Shown here: positions 25,650-33,486 of the stretch, piece by piece
Position numbering within the stretch: position 1 is the first letter of the stretch
Layout of the letters: every line of letters starts with the position of its first letter
Origin: Amycolatopsis sp. WAC 01376
GTDB taxonomy: Bacteria; Actinomycetota; Actinomycetes; Mycobacteriales; Pseudonocardiaceae
Direction of reading: 5' to 3'
Assembly (NCBI RefSeq): GCF_003947415.1
Contig: NZ_QHKL01000005.1
Span: 62,001-126,000, forward strand
Length of the DNA stretch: 64,000 nt
Made by a program: the position numbers and the translations under genes
The notes under the pieces: generated by a model
Database searches by the model: none
What the model was told of the DNA's origin: nothing
Seen by the model: only the letters and a program-made list of their open reading frames with translations

Positions 25650-27116
25650 TCAACCTTCGGACGAGCCACCCGGCAGCGTGCGCACAGCCTCGTGGCGCAG
25701 CGATTCGAACGCGTTCTTCCTTGCCCTGCGGCCCACCATCGGGACGGCGGCGGCGAACGGGCTCGGTTCGCGTTGCCGCTCGGCGGCGAACGCGCTGACC
25801 AACCGGGAGACCGCGTACCGGCCGGCGACGTTGGCACGCTGGAGAAGTCCGGCGTCCACTACGGATTCGAGGAGTTCGTCGGCGGTCTCGATCATGATGC
25901 CCATCGCCGCCGCGATGCCGATCGACGTCGTCCAGCCCGCCCCGCTCTGCCCGAAGTGATGGATGGCCTCCCGTTCGGCGGCCGAAAGCCGTTCATACGC
26001 CGAGGTGAACCGGTCCCGGACATTGACGTCTCCCACGGCGAGACTGTCCATCAGCCGCTCGCGATCGGCGAGCTGGCCCGCTGTGTACGCGATCGCCCAT
26101 TCCGGACGTGCGGCGATCTTGCGGCCGACGATGTTGATCGCCAACGGCAGATCCCCGCACAACTCGGCGATCATGTCGGTGGCGCCGTGTTCCGACCGCA
26201 CCCGGCCCTGGCCGGCGATCCTGCCGATCAATGCCAGCGATTCCTTGCGGGAGAACGTGTCCAGCTCGATCCGGTTCGTGTCCTCCAGCCCGAGCAGCCG
26301 GGCGCGGCTGGTCACCACGACCTGGCTGTGCGGGGCCCGGCCCAGCAGCGGCCGCACCTGTCCTTCGTCGCTGACGCCCGCGAGGAGCACGAACAACCTG
26401 CGTTCCGCGAGCAGGGATCGGTACAACCCGATCCGCTGCATCGGGTCGTCGGGCACGAGATGCGCCGGCACGCCGAGTGCGCGCAGGAAACCCCGCACGA
26501 TCCCGTTGGCCGACCGGCCACCGGTTCCGCCGTCCCCCAGATCGGCGTAAAGCTGCCCGTCCGGGAAGTCCGCCGCCACCTCTTCGGCCAGCCGTAAGGC
26601 GAAAGCCGTCTTCCCCACGCCGATCGGCCCGCTGACGAGCAACGGCACCTTGACCGGCCCGGTCGCCCCGATCATCCCGGCGGCGTCGGCCAGATCCCTT
26701 TCCCTGCCGACGAAAGTCCTCGATCCCATGGGCAGCTGAGCCGGATGGGCGAGGCGGATGACGCCGGATGCCATCGCGGGCGCGCCATGCGGCGGAACTT
26801 CCGCCTGCGGTGACGTGGGCGCACGGTCCTCCCGGACCTCGGCGCCGCTCCCGGTCTGCCCGGCGAGACTCCGCCAACGCCGTTCCCACGCCGCACGATC
26901 CCCACCGCACGCGGAGACGAACGCCAAGGTCACGGCGAGAGTGGGCAGCCGGTGGCCGCTGGCCGCGCTGGACAGCACGGAAGGTGCGAACAGTGCCGTC
27001 CTCGCGAGTTCCCGGTAGCTCGGGTTTCCCGCTCGGTTCCTCAAAACGCGCAGATCGTGAGCGAATGCGGCGATCGGACCGGTTGTACCGTCCAACGGTC
27101 GCTCGGGTCTGCCCAT
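25650..27116 (-). CDS. NB-ARC/STAND-type ATPase with N-terminal HTH-like region
   Basis: A 488-residue protein. The N-terminus (FAHDLRVLRNRAGNPSYRELAR, then PSVLSSAASGHRLPTLAVTLAF) resembles the Xre-like region of actinobacterial STAND regulators. A P-loop VSGPIGVGKTAFALRLAEE lies near 180, a Walker B-like RLFVLLAGV near 265, and LPLAINIVGRKI is the NB-ARC GxP-type motif. The usual long TPR tail is absent, so it is short for the class. ATG 27116 follows GGGGAGGAG. It may sense a ligand and control nearby genes; the target is unknown. Confidence 0.75.
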   Translation of the reverse strand: MGRPERPLDGTTGPIAAFAHDLRVLRNRAGNPSYRELARTALFAPSVLSSAASGHRLPTLAVTLAFVSACGGDRAAWERRWRSLAGQTGSGAEVREDRAPTSPQAEVPPHGAPAMASGVIRLAHPAQLPMGSRTFVGRERDLADAAGMIGATGPVKVPLLVSGPIGVGKTAFALRLAEEVAADFPDGQLYADLGDGGTGGRSANGIVRGFLRALGVPAHLVPDDPMQRIGLYRSLLAERRLFVLLAGVSDEGQVRPLLGRAPHSQVVVTSRARLLGLEDTNRIELDTFSRKESLALIGRIAGQGRVRSEHGATDMIAELCGDLPLAINIVGRKIAARPEWAIAYTAGQLADRERLMDSLAVGDVNVRDRFTSAYERLSAAEREAIHHFGQSGAGWTTSIGIAAAMGIMIETADELLESVVDAGLLQRANVAGRYAVSRLVSAFAAERQREPSPFAAAVPMVGRRARKNAFESLRHEAVRTLPGGSSEG

Positions 27117-27303
27117 GCCATCTCCTCCCCTGGATGGGGTAACGCAATCGCGCTGCGTGACCGCCACCCCTGCGGCCTTCCTGTCCACAACCCTAAAGGA
27201 CCAATCAACCATGCAGCAGATACAAATAGGTGACTCAATGTACAAAGTCCAATAGTTGGACGCGGAAATTCACCCCCTTGGTGGCACCGGATAGGGTTCG
27301 CCC

Positions 27304-28011
27304 ATGTCTGACGCCCTGCCGCCACTCGCCGAACTCCGGCGGGCCGCCGAAGTGTTCAACGGCTTCGCGAATGCCGACACCTCTTGGCTTCGACTCCTAG
27401 CGGAAGTGTCCGATCAAAACGGGCTCTCCGCGATCGACCTGTCACAGCCCGCACATCGCACAATTCTTCTTCGCTGGTTGAACTCGTGGGGATGCCGGAT
27501 CCGATACCCTCGGGACGGCGAACCCGCCCCCTTCGACGAGGGGGTCCAGGCTTGGTGGGAGACCTGGGGCGCCACTCTCCCGTCCGTCGCCCTCTCCGAC
27601 CTGACCGACGCGGGGATCGACACCGCCGCGAAGGCGTACGCGGACCTCTCGGGCGTCGTCGTCTCAGCCGGACGGGCCCGGCGCACACTCGGTCCGACCG
27701 CCGCGGCCAAGGCACTGTATGCGTTGCGGCCCAACACGGTCATGCCGTGGGACGCCGCCATCGCGGCCGCCCTCCACGGCGCCCGCGACGGCGCCGCGTT
27801 CGGCAGGCACCTCCGGCTCGGCCGCGACTGGGCCGCCGCGGTGATCACGGAGGCGGGAGACGACGGGGAGGACATCCCCGCCCTGGTGGGCAGGCCCGTG
27901 TCACTGGCGAAGGTCCTCGACGAATACCTCTACGTCGCCTTCACCATGGGCGCCAAGGGTGACTGGGGAACAGACAGCGGAGAATGGTGGAAAAATGGTA
28001 ACCGGGGATGA
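27304..28011 (+). CDS. Hypothetical protein
   Basis: A 235-residue soluble protein that I do not recognise. It is rich in Trp and Ala; the central LGPTAAAKALYALRPNTVMPWDAAIAA looks like a helix-turn segment followed by a conserved-looking Pro-Trp-Asp. No signal peptide or membrane segment is visible. Its end overlaps the next gene by 17 bases, so the two are co-translated and may act together. Start ATG 27304 lacks a clear Shine-Dalgarno. Confidence 0.65.
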   Translation: MSDALPPLAELRRAAEVFNGFANADTSWLRLLAEVSDQNGLSAIDLSQPAHRTILLRWLNSWGCRIRYPRDGEPAPFDEGVQAWWETWGATLPSVALSDLTDAGIDTAAKAYADLSGVVVSAGRARRTLGPTAAAKALYALRPNTVMPWDAAIAAALHGARDGAAFGRHLRLGRDWAAAVITEAGDDGEDIPALVGRPVSLAKVLDEYLYVAFTMGAKGDWGTDSGEWWKNGNRG

Positions 28012-28345
28012 CGTCAGAAAGGTCGCTTCGGAGCTTCCCCGCGCCTATGAGGCACTGGTCCGGGACCGGGCGAAGTTCCGCGTGGGGCGAATCGTCTTCC
28101 TTTCGCTCTCACCCGACGAAACCGTGATGGGATTCGGCTATCCCAAAGAGGAGCGGGAAGCGCTGGTGGCAGGCGAGCCGGACAAGTTCATGATGCCGAT
28201 TCCCTCCGATATGCGCTATCAGTGGGTTCGCGTCCGGCTGTCCGCGATCGATTACGAGGAGTTACGAGAGCTGATCGTCGACTCGTGGCGAATGTGCGTA
28301 CCCAAGAAGGTCTGGGCGGAATACCTGAAAAAGAACCCGCGGTGA
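27995..28345 (+). CDS. MmcQ/YjbR family protein
   Basis: A 116-residue protein. DVRKVASELPRAYE at the N-terminus, FRVGRIVFLSLSPDETVMGFGYPKEER in the middle and LRELIVDSWRMCVPKKVW at the end are the MmcQ/YjbR (double wing DNA-binding-like) pattern. ATG 27995 lies inside the end of the preceding gene. These small proteins have no firmly established function; DNA binding is often assumed. Confidence 0.82.
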   Translation: MVTGDDVRKVASELPRAYEALVRDRAKFRVGRIVFLSLSPDETVMGFGYPKEEREALVAGEPDKFMMPIPSDMRYQWVRVRLSAIDYEELRELIVDSWRMCVPKKVWAEYLKKNPR

Positions 28346-28559
28346 AATCCTCCTTTCGGCGTGCGCCGTTCAGCCCCCTCGACTGCCCTTTTCGGTCGCG
28401 TGAATCGCCATTCGGCCGACAGAAAAGGGGCGGGGTGCCTGGATTCGGGGGCGGGCCCAGCGGTGGGCTGAAGGCTCCCTTCGCCGCGTCTGATGCGGTG
28501 AAGGACGCTTTCGGCCCCTCGCCGACTCCTGTACCGAACGCCTTCCGCCGCCGGTAAGT

Positions 28560-28610
28560 CCGTGAGGGCCTCCTTCCCTACCTTGAGCGTAGGGAAGGAG
28601 GCCCTCACGG
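28560..28610. terminator. Perfect 22-bp hairpin with seven-base loop
   Basis: Arms 28560-28581 and 28589-28610 are exact complements around the loop CTTGAGC. It sits between the convergent MmcQ gene and the frameshifted gene at 28605, whose stop codon lies inside the right arm. It is a close copy of the hairpin at 13725. The sequence 28346-28559 shows no gene. Confidence 0.65.
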
Positions 28611-28932
28611 AGTCCCACCCCGCCCGGCGACCTCTTCGATGGCGGAGGTTCCGCGAGAGCCGGGAGTTCCGTACCGATCCCAGACCTCGTTCAGCCGGAT
28701 CCGCCCGTCCGGCAGGATCTCCGGCGTGTTCGTGCTGTGCCCCCGATCACTTGATCGAGTACGCCATGTCGATGGTCCCGTCCTCGCCGCACTTCCCGGT
28801 GAGCGACCCGAGCCGCACCCCGCCGCCGGTCAGTTCGGCCCACACCAGGTCGTCCTTCTGCCGGTACAGGGTGACCGGCGCGTCCGGGTCGGTGCTGACC
28901 TTGCGGAACCGTTTCCCGTCGGAGTTGATCAT
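28605..28932 (-). pseudogene. Frameshifted small actinobacterial protein
   Basis: The frame starts MINSDGKRFRKVSTDP at 28932, preceded by GGAG, and stops at 28747 after MAYSIK. Shifting by one base at that point continues an open frame, HSTNTPEILPDGRIRLNEVW and then DRYGTPGSRGTSAIEEVAGRG, to a stop at 28605. The joined product matches a family I know as short conserved proteins sometimes mislabelled N-acetylglutamate synthase. A single indel near 28730-28750 explains both halves; a sequencing error is possible. Confidence 0.65.
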
Positions 28933-29262
28933 CCGTTCTGCTCCGGTCGAGTCGGGAACCACAGGTCGTCCGAGGTGAGATCCGCGAGGTCGTACTTCCC
29001 GAGCGCGCCGGCCAGGAACCGCAGTTCGAGTTCGAGGCAGCGCACGCGCCCCTTCCCAGATCCGCCCCGACACGAGTAGCGACGCGTCGTGTTTGCCGAT
29101 CCGGCGCAGGCATTCCACCAGCGGCAACCCCGCCTGGTCGAGGAACACCGACGGCGCCCGGCCGGTGCCGCCCTCGGCCCCGTCCACGGTGACGGCGTCC
29201 GCGCCCGCCACCCACGCGGCCTGCGCGGCCTCGCCGACGTCGCGGCCTGGTGATCTCGGCCC
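28929..29262 (-). pseudogene. Glutamate synthase-like FMN protein remnant
   Basis: One frame reads AGADAVTVDGAEGGTGRAP then FLDQAGLPLVECLRRI, the FMN-binding segment of glutamate synthase-family proteins. It then continues in a second frame, LELELRFLAGALGKYDLADL and TSDDLWF, which resembles the C-terminal tail of the same kind of protein. The part between is missing and the start is cut by the lipoprotein gene at 29265. It is a decayed, internally deleted copy. Confidence 0.5.
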
Positions 29263-29264
29263 GC

Positions 29265-29630
29265 CTAGTTCCGGTTCCCGTAGGACTGCTCGCACGGGTA
29301 TCCGTCACGGTCGGCGTCCCAGCTCAGCGGACGGCCCGCGTTCACCCAGGCGCTGAACGCGTACTCGAAGGAGTAGCCCTCGGCGAGAAGCCGCTGGCAC
29401 GAAGTGAGGCGCTGGACGGCGGGCGCCCGGGTGACCGTCATCGGTGGCTCCACCACGACCACCGAAGTGGGCGGCGGCGCGAGGACGACAGCGGTGGTGG
29501 TCGAGGGAGGTGCGATCTCGCGCACCACGGTGATCGGTGTACCGGCGGTCGGTGTCCCACAACCGCCCAGTCCCACGACGGAAACGACGGCACCCGCCGA
29601 AACCAGCAGTGCCGCGATAATCCTGTTCAT
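29265..29630 (-). CDS. Lipoprotein with excalibur-like C-terminus
   Basis: A 121-residue protein. MNRIIAALLVSAGAVVSVVGLGGC is a signal peptide ending in a lipobox, followed by a Pro/Thr/Val-rich linker. The C-terminus DADRDGYPCEQSY resembles the calcium-binding excalibur motif (D-x-D-x-D-G-x-x-C-E). It is probably tethered to the outer face of the membrane. ATG 29630 is favoured over the longer frame because of AAGGA and the signal peptide. Confidence 0.75.
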   Translation of the reverse strand: MNRIIAALLVSAGAVVSVVGLGGCGTPTAGTPITVVREIAPPSTTTAVVLAPPPTSVVVVEPPMTVTRAPAVQRLTSCQRLLAEGYSFEYAFSAWVNAGRPLSWDADRDGYPCEQSYGNRN

Positions 29631-29774
29631 ATCCTTGCCTCCCGATGAAACCGCCGGACCCTCTACGGAGGAGAACGGCGTTTTCACCGGTGCCATGACA
29701 AGAATCGCGTGATCGAGGCCCGAAGTCCCCGGAAGTCGGGAGCTTCGGCAGGGGGTGGATCGGGCCGGAAAGCC

Positions 29775-30182
29775 CTAGGACTGGATGACGTTCACCATCC
29801 ACGAGATGCCGAACTTGTCGGTGCAGGCACCGAATTCGTCACCCCACATCTGCTTTTCGAACGGGACCGAAACCGTGCCGTCGGCGGACAGTTTCTCCCA
29901 GTATCCGCGCAATTCCCCGCTGTCATCACCACTGAGGCTGACCGACAGGTTGGTGCCCGGTTTGTGCTCCATTCCCGGCGGCGTGTCCGACGCCATGATC
30001 GTGTAGCCGCTCGGCGTGTCGAGCTGGCTGTGCATGATCTGGTCCTCCACCGGCGAACCGGCCATCCCGGATTCACCGAACGTATTCAGCGTCAGTTCTC
30101 CGCCGAACACCGACTTGTAGAACTCCATGGCCTGCCGGGCGTCACCGGCGAAGCTGATGTAAGGATTGAGACGGGAAGCCAC
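29775..30182 (-). CDS. VOC family (PhnB-like glyoxalase fold) protein
   Basis: A 135-residue protein with the PhnB/3-demethylubiquinone-methyltransferase-like VOC pattern: LNPYISFAGDARQAMEFYKSVFGGEL at the N-terminus and FGISWMVNV at the end. Members bind metals or small ligands; function is usually unknown. GTG 30182 follows AAGGAG by seven bases. Confidence 0.85.
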   Translation of the reverse strand: MASRLNPYISFAGDARQAMEFYKSVFGGELTLNTFGESGMAGSPVEDQIMHSQLDTPSGYTIMASDTPPGMEHKPGTNLSVSLSGDDSGELRGYWEKLSADGTVSVPFEKQMWGDEFGACTDKFGISWMVNVIQS

Positions 30183-30514
30183 TGGAACGCTCCTTCTGGT
30201 CGGGTCACGAGCATCCTGGCAGACCCCTCCTGGCGCGACAACGGCTGAGCAACCGCCGGGTGAATTCCTTCGCGCAACGAAAATTCAACCCTTCACCGAA
30301 TGCGGTGAGCGATTCCCTCATGGACTCGTCGTGAATGCTGGTTTTGTGTCCGCGTATGCCCGGACTTCGAATACGCGTGACCTCGGCTCAGGACCGGCGC
30401 GACCTCGCGATCCCGACCCCACCCGGGCCGCCACGCCACCCCAGCCGCCCCCGAACCACCGCGCCTCGATACCAACCGATTGACTTTCGATAGATAACGC
30501 GCGAAACTCGATGT
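30183..30514. other. Gap with a possible operator before the DUF2975 gene
   Basis: No gene is visible. Near the end, TTTCGATAGATAACG and CTCGATGTAT at 30485-30516 contain repeated CGATxxAT words close to the ATG at 30515, which could be the operator of the YozG-like regulator that follows. The rest shows nothing notable. Confidence 0.35.
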
Positions 30515-30994
30515 ATGATCACAGGGCAACGGGCAGTCGCGCCGCTCAGAGTGTTCCTCCTGCTGCTGTTCGGGATCCTGGTCCTCTTCCAGACCATGTC
30601 CCTGCCGGGGCAGTTCGCGCACATGGCACGGCAGGATCCCGAAATGGCGTATCTACGCTGGCCGGCGACGGCGGTCTCCATCTTCTGGGTGCTGTGCGTG
30701 CAGGTCGTGGTCGTCGCCACGTGGCAACTGCTCACCCTGGTCAAGAAGGACCGGATCTTCACCGAGGCGTCCCTGCGGTGGGTGGACGCCATCGTGTGGG
30801 CGATCCTCGCCGGCTGGCTGGTGCTGGCGGGCGTGTTCCTCTACGTCGGTTTCAACGCCGAAGACCCGGGTCTGCCGCTGCTGTTGTTCCTGGCGTTGAT
30901 CGGCGTCGCCGTGCTGGGCCTCCTGATGGTCGTGATGCGCACGCTGCTGCGCCAGGCCACCACCCTGCGGTCCGATCTGGAACAGGTGATCTGA
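30515..30994 (+). CDS. DUF2975 membrane protein
   Basis: A 159-residue protein with four predicted membrane helices (about 12-32, 50-72, 90-112, 120-142) and a KKDRIFTEASLRWVDAI loop typical of DUF2975. It overlaps the small HTH gene by one base (TGATG), the usual pairing for this family. No Shine-Dalgarno is visible before ATG 30515, so the message may be leaderless. The function of the pair is unknown. Confidence 0.8.
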   Translation: MITGQRAVAPLRVFLLLLFGILVLFQTMSLPGQFAHMARQDPEMAYLRWPATAVSIFWVLCVQVVVVATWQLLTLVKKDRIFTEASLRWVDAIVWAILAGWLVLAGVFLYVGFNAEDPGLPLLLFLALIGVAVLGLLMVVMRTLLRQATTLRSDLEQVI

Positions 30995-31206
30995 TGCCGA
31001 TCGTCGTCCGCATCGACGTCGAACTGGCCAAGCGCAAGATGAGTGTCGGCGAGTTCGCCGAACTCGTCGGGCTCACCCCGGCGAACGTGGCGGTGCTGAA
31101 GAACGGGCGTGCCAAGGCCGTCCGGTTCAGCACGCTCGAAGCGATGTGCCGGGTGCTCGAATGCCAGCCCGGCGATCTGCTCGAGTGGGTCGAAGACGAG
31201 TCTTAA
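30994..31206 (+). CDS. YozG-like HTH (Cro/C1-type) regulator
   Basis: A 70-residue one-domain DNA-binding protein: VELAKRKMSVGEFAELVGLTPANVAVLKNGRAKAVRFSTLEAMCRVLECQPGDLLEW is the YozG/Xre pattern. It is co-translated with the DUF2975 membrane protein and probably controls their joint promoter. Its stop overlaps the convergent P450 stop. Confidence 0.85.
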   Translation: MPIVVRIDVELAKRKMSVGEFAELVGLTPANVAVLKNGRAKAVRFSTLEAMCRVLECQPGDLLEWVEDES

Positions 31207-32516
31207 GCCGTCGAGAACTTCAGGTGGAAGTTGTCCAGCGTCGCGGGCAGTGGCCGCTCCGGCCCGAGTACGGCGCCGGAGGCCAGCTCGAAGCGGTGAT
31301 CCCGGATCAGGTGCGCCAGCATCGTGCTCGCGCAGAACAGCACCAGATCCCGGCCGGGGCAGATGGCCGGTCCGGCGCTGAACGGGACCAGGGCGGGATT
31401 CGCCGCCGCGCTGCCGTCGAGCCAGATCCCGGGTTCGAACCGGTCGGCGTAGGGCAGGGATTCGGGGTCGCGGTGGAAGAACGGGGTGAAGATGAGGATC
31501 GTCGTCCCCGCGGGACCCCAGGCGGTCTCGGCCGTGCTCTCGCGCAGCAGGGCCGGAGTGGTCGGCCACAGCCGCACCGATTCGAGGGCGCACGCGCGCA
31601 GGTAGGTGAACTGGTTCGGCACGGTCAGGTCGGCGGCGGCGACCTCCTCGCCGGCGCGTTCCAGCGCGGCGGGATGGGTCGCCAGCAACGCGAGCGCGCG
31701 GAAGGTGACGATCCCGGCGGCGTCGAACGCGAAGAGCCAGTGGGCGACCTGGTCGGCGACGACCTCCGTCGTCCGCTCGCCCGACGGGCCCGCCGAGGCG
31801 ATGGCTTCGGCGAGACTGCCCGGCTCCGCCCGTTCCAGGTGACCGATGAGCCGGGTGCGGAACTGATCGTGGAGCCGGTCGCGCCGGGGGTGCGCATACG
31901 CCCAGTTCGCGTCCTTCCGCAAGCGGGCGAGCGCGTCGGTGAGGCCGTCGTCGCTCGCCGCGGAGTCGCCGAGAGTGACCCGGCGGACCATCCGCCACCA
32001 GGCCACGTTGAAGGTGTCCCAGTCGAGGGTGCCGCCGTTCCAGAGCGACGCCGCTTCCTCGGCGATCGCCGAGGCGAATGGGACGGCGAGGTCGTGCAGC
32101 GGCCTGCCCGGTTCGAGGACTTCCTCGTTGAGTTCGCGGCGCGGCGGCCGGTCCACCGCGTCCGAGATCAGCACGCCGTGTGGCTGGAAATGTCCCAGCG
32201 CCGCCCGCTTCTCCTTGGTCGACGGACTGAACGGGACCGGACTGGCGGCGAGCACCTCGCCGACGTCTTCGCCGGACAACGCGAGATCGATCGAGCGGCC
32301 GGGCACTCGCAGGCGCAGCGGCCCCGGACCGTACTGCGAGCGAAGCCCGCACAACAGGCGCACGGCGGAGCGGTCCAGCTGGAGTTTCTGGGCAGCGGCC
32401 ATCCCCAGCGGCCGCCGTTTGATCACGCCGCCCGCGAGCGTGGGCAGCACGACCCGCAGTGCGACACGCACGGTGTCCTGGACGGATGCGATGGCTGGTT
32501 CGGTCTTGGTCGCCAT
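31203..32516 (-). CDS. Cytochrome P450
   Basis: A 437-residue P450. Glu312-x-x-Arg315 is the K-helix ExxR, and FSAGPAICPG (379-388) holds the heme Cys386. In the I helix the oxygen-activating segment reads AGIVT (267-271): the Thr is present but the usual acidic neighbour is Val. A SigF-type -10 ends nine bases from ATG 32516 and no Shine-Dalgarno is seen. The N-terminal 45 residues precede the normal P450 core. Substrate unknown. Confidence 0.87.
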   Translation of the reverse strand: MATKTEPAIASVQDTVRVALRVVLPTLAGGVIKRRPLGMAAAQKLQLDRSAVRLLCGLRSQYGPGPLRLRVPGRSIDLALSGEDVGEVLAASPVPFSPSTKEKRAALGHFQPHGVLISDAVDRPPRRELNEEVLEPGRPLHDLAVPFASAIAEEAASLWNGGTLDWDTFNVAWWRMVRRVTLGDSAASDDGLTDALARLRKDANWAYAHPRRDRLHDQFRTRLIGHLERAEPGSLAEAIASAGPSGERTTEVVADQVAHWLFAFDAAGIVTFRALALLATHPAALERAGEEVAAADLTVPNQFTYLRACALESVRLWPTTPALLRESTAETAWGPAGTTILIFTPFFHRDPESLPYADRFEPGIWLDGSAAANPALVPFSAGPAICPGRDLVLFCASTMLAHLIRDHRFELASGAVLGPERPLPATLDNFHLKFSTA

Positions 32517-32525
32517 ACCGACGGA

Positions 32526-32550
32526 CTACCCGTCGCGGCGTTCGCGTAAC
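32526..32550 (-). promoter_or_regulatory. SigF-type promoter of the P450 gene
   Basis: On the minus strand: GTTA, 15 bases, GGGTAG, with the -10 ending nine bases before the ATG at 32516. Confidence 0.55.
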
Positions 32551-32587
32551 CGGTTTGTCCCACGGCCGGGCGGGGAATCCGGGCCCC

Positions 32588-33205
32588 ATGGCGACCAAGG
32601 CACCCGGGGCGGCCCCACCGGAGACCGCCGATCTCGGCAAGCTCCGTTCGGCGGCATCCGGCTGCCGCGGATGCGACCTCTACCGTGACGCGACCCAGAC
32701 CGTCTTCGGTGAAGGCCCGCGCACAGCGGAGATCATGGTGGTCGGCGAACAACCCGGCGACCAGGAGGACCGGGCGGGCGCCCCGTTCGTCGGGCCCGCC
32801 GGGCGGCTGCTCGACCGGGCTCTCGACGAAGCGGGCTTCGACCGCGAAAAGATCTACGTCACCAACGCGGTCAAGCACTTCAAGTTCAAACGCGACGAAC
32901 GCGGCAAACGGCGTATCCACAAGACGCCGTCGAAGACCGAGATCGTCGCCTGCCGTCCGTGGTTGCACGCCGAGCTGGCGGCGGTCCATCCGGAGCTGCT
33001 GATCTTCCTCGGCGCGACCGCGGCGAAGGCACTGCTCGGCGACGACTTCCGCATCACCCGGAGCCGCGGGGAGCGGATCGAGCTGGCGGAGTTCGACCTC
33101 ACCGCGGTCGCCACGGTGCACCCGTCCGCGGTGCTGCGCGCGCCGGACCGCGACGAGGCCTATCAGGCCTTCGTCGCGGACCTCGTCACGGCGCGCGGTC
33201 GCTGA
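32588..33205 (+). CDS. udgX: UdgX-type uracil-DNA glycosylase family protein
   Basis: A 205-residue family 4-like uracil-DNA glycosylase. GEQPGDQED (53-61) and AGAPFVGPAG (64-73) form the active-site region; Cys26 and Cys29 fit the iron-sulfur cluster. The insertion KRRIHKTP (107-114) is the R-loop of UdgX, whose His (here His111) forms a covalent bond with the DNA at uracil sites in the mycobacterial enzyme. TVHPSAVLR completes the active site. ATG 32588 is the first start after the divergent P450 gene. Confidence 0.87.
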   Translation: MATKAPGAAPPETADLGKLRSAASGCRGCDLYRDATQTVFGEGPRTAEIMVVGEQPGDQEDRAGAPFVGPAGRLLDRALDEAGFDREKIYVTNAVKHFKFKRDERGKRRIHKTPSKTEIVACRPWLHAELAAVHPELLIFLGATAAKALLGDDFRITRSRGERIELAEFDLTAVATVHPSAVLRAPDRDEAYQAFVADLVTARGR

Positions 33206-33206
33206 A

Positions 33207-33407
33207 TCAAGCCACTTCGGAGCTGCGGCTGCTGCCGCCGCCGTCGTGCAGGCCGAGCATGTCCAGCAAGGTCGCGCAGTCTTCGGCACTCCTCGCCTGT
33301 GAAGCCACGGCGAGGGCCGCCTTGCGGCGGATCGCCTCCTGCTCCGGCGTGTCCTGGCCTTCCGGCAACAGGTCGGGTACCGGATGAAGCCCGAGTTCGT
33401 TGTTCAT
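33207..33407 (-). CDS. Small acidic conserved-looking protein
   Basis: A 66-residue protein (MNNELGLHPVPDLLPEG, then a helical middle, then EDCATLLDMLGLHDGGGSS). The ATG at 33407 is preferred over an upstream GTG because AAGGGGG precedes it. A SigF-type promoter lies upstream. The C-terminal helix CATLLDMLGL followed by a Gly/Ser tail looks conserved but I do not recognise a family. Confidence 0.6.
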   Translation of the reverse strand: MNNELGLHPVPDLLPEGQDTPEQEAIRRKAALAVASQARSAEDCATLLDMLGLHDGGGSSRSSEVA

Positions 33408-33444
33408 CAGTTCCCCCTTGGGTGAAGGATGACGTGCCGCACTG

Positions 33445-33470
33445 GTACCCGCGTCCGCGGGCTCGCACAC
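33445..33470 (-). promoter_or_regulatory. SigF-type promoter of the small 66-residue gene
   Basis: On the minus strand: GTGT, 16 bases, GGGTAC, 37 bases before the ATG at 33407. Confidence 0.6.
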
Positions 33471-33486
33471 TCCGGTTCCGGGTGAA

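Noticed and set aside
32554..32579. SigF promoter for udgX (GTTT-N16-GGGAAT)
   Set aside because: The -10 differs from GGGTA at a key position, so it was mentioned but not called as a site.
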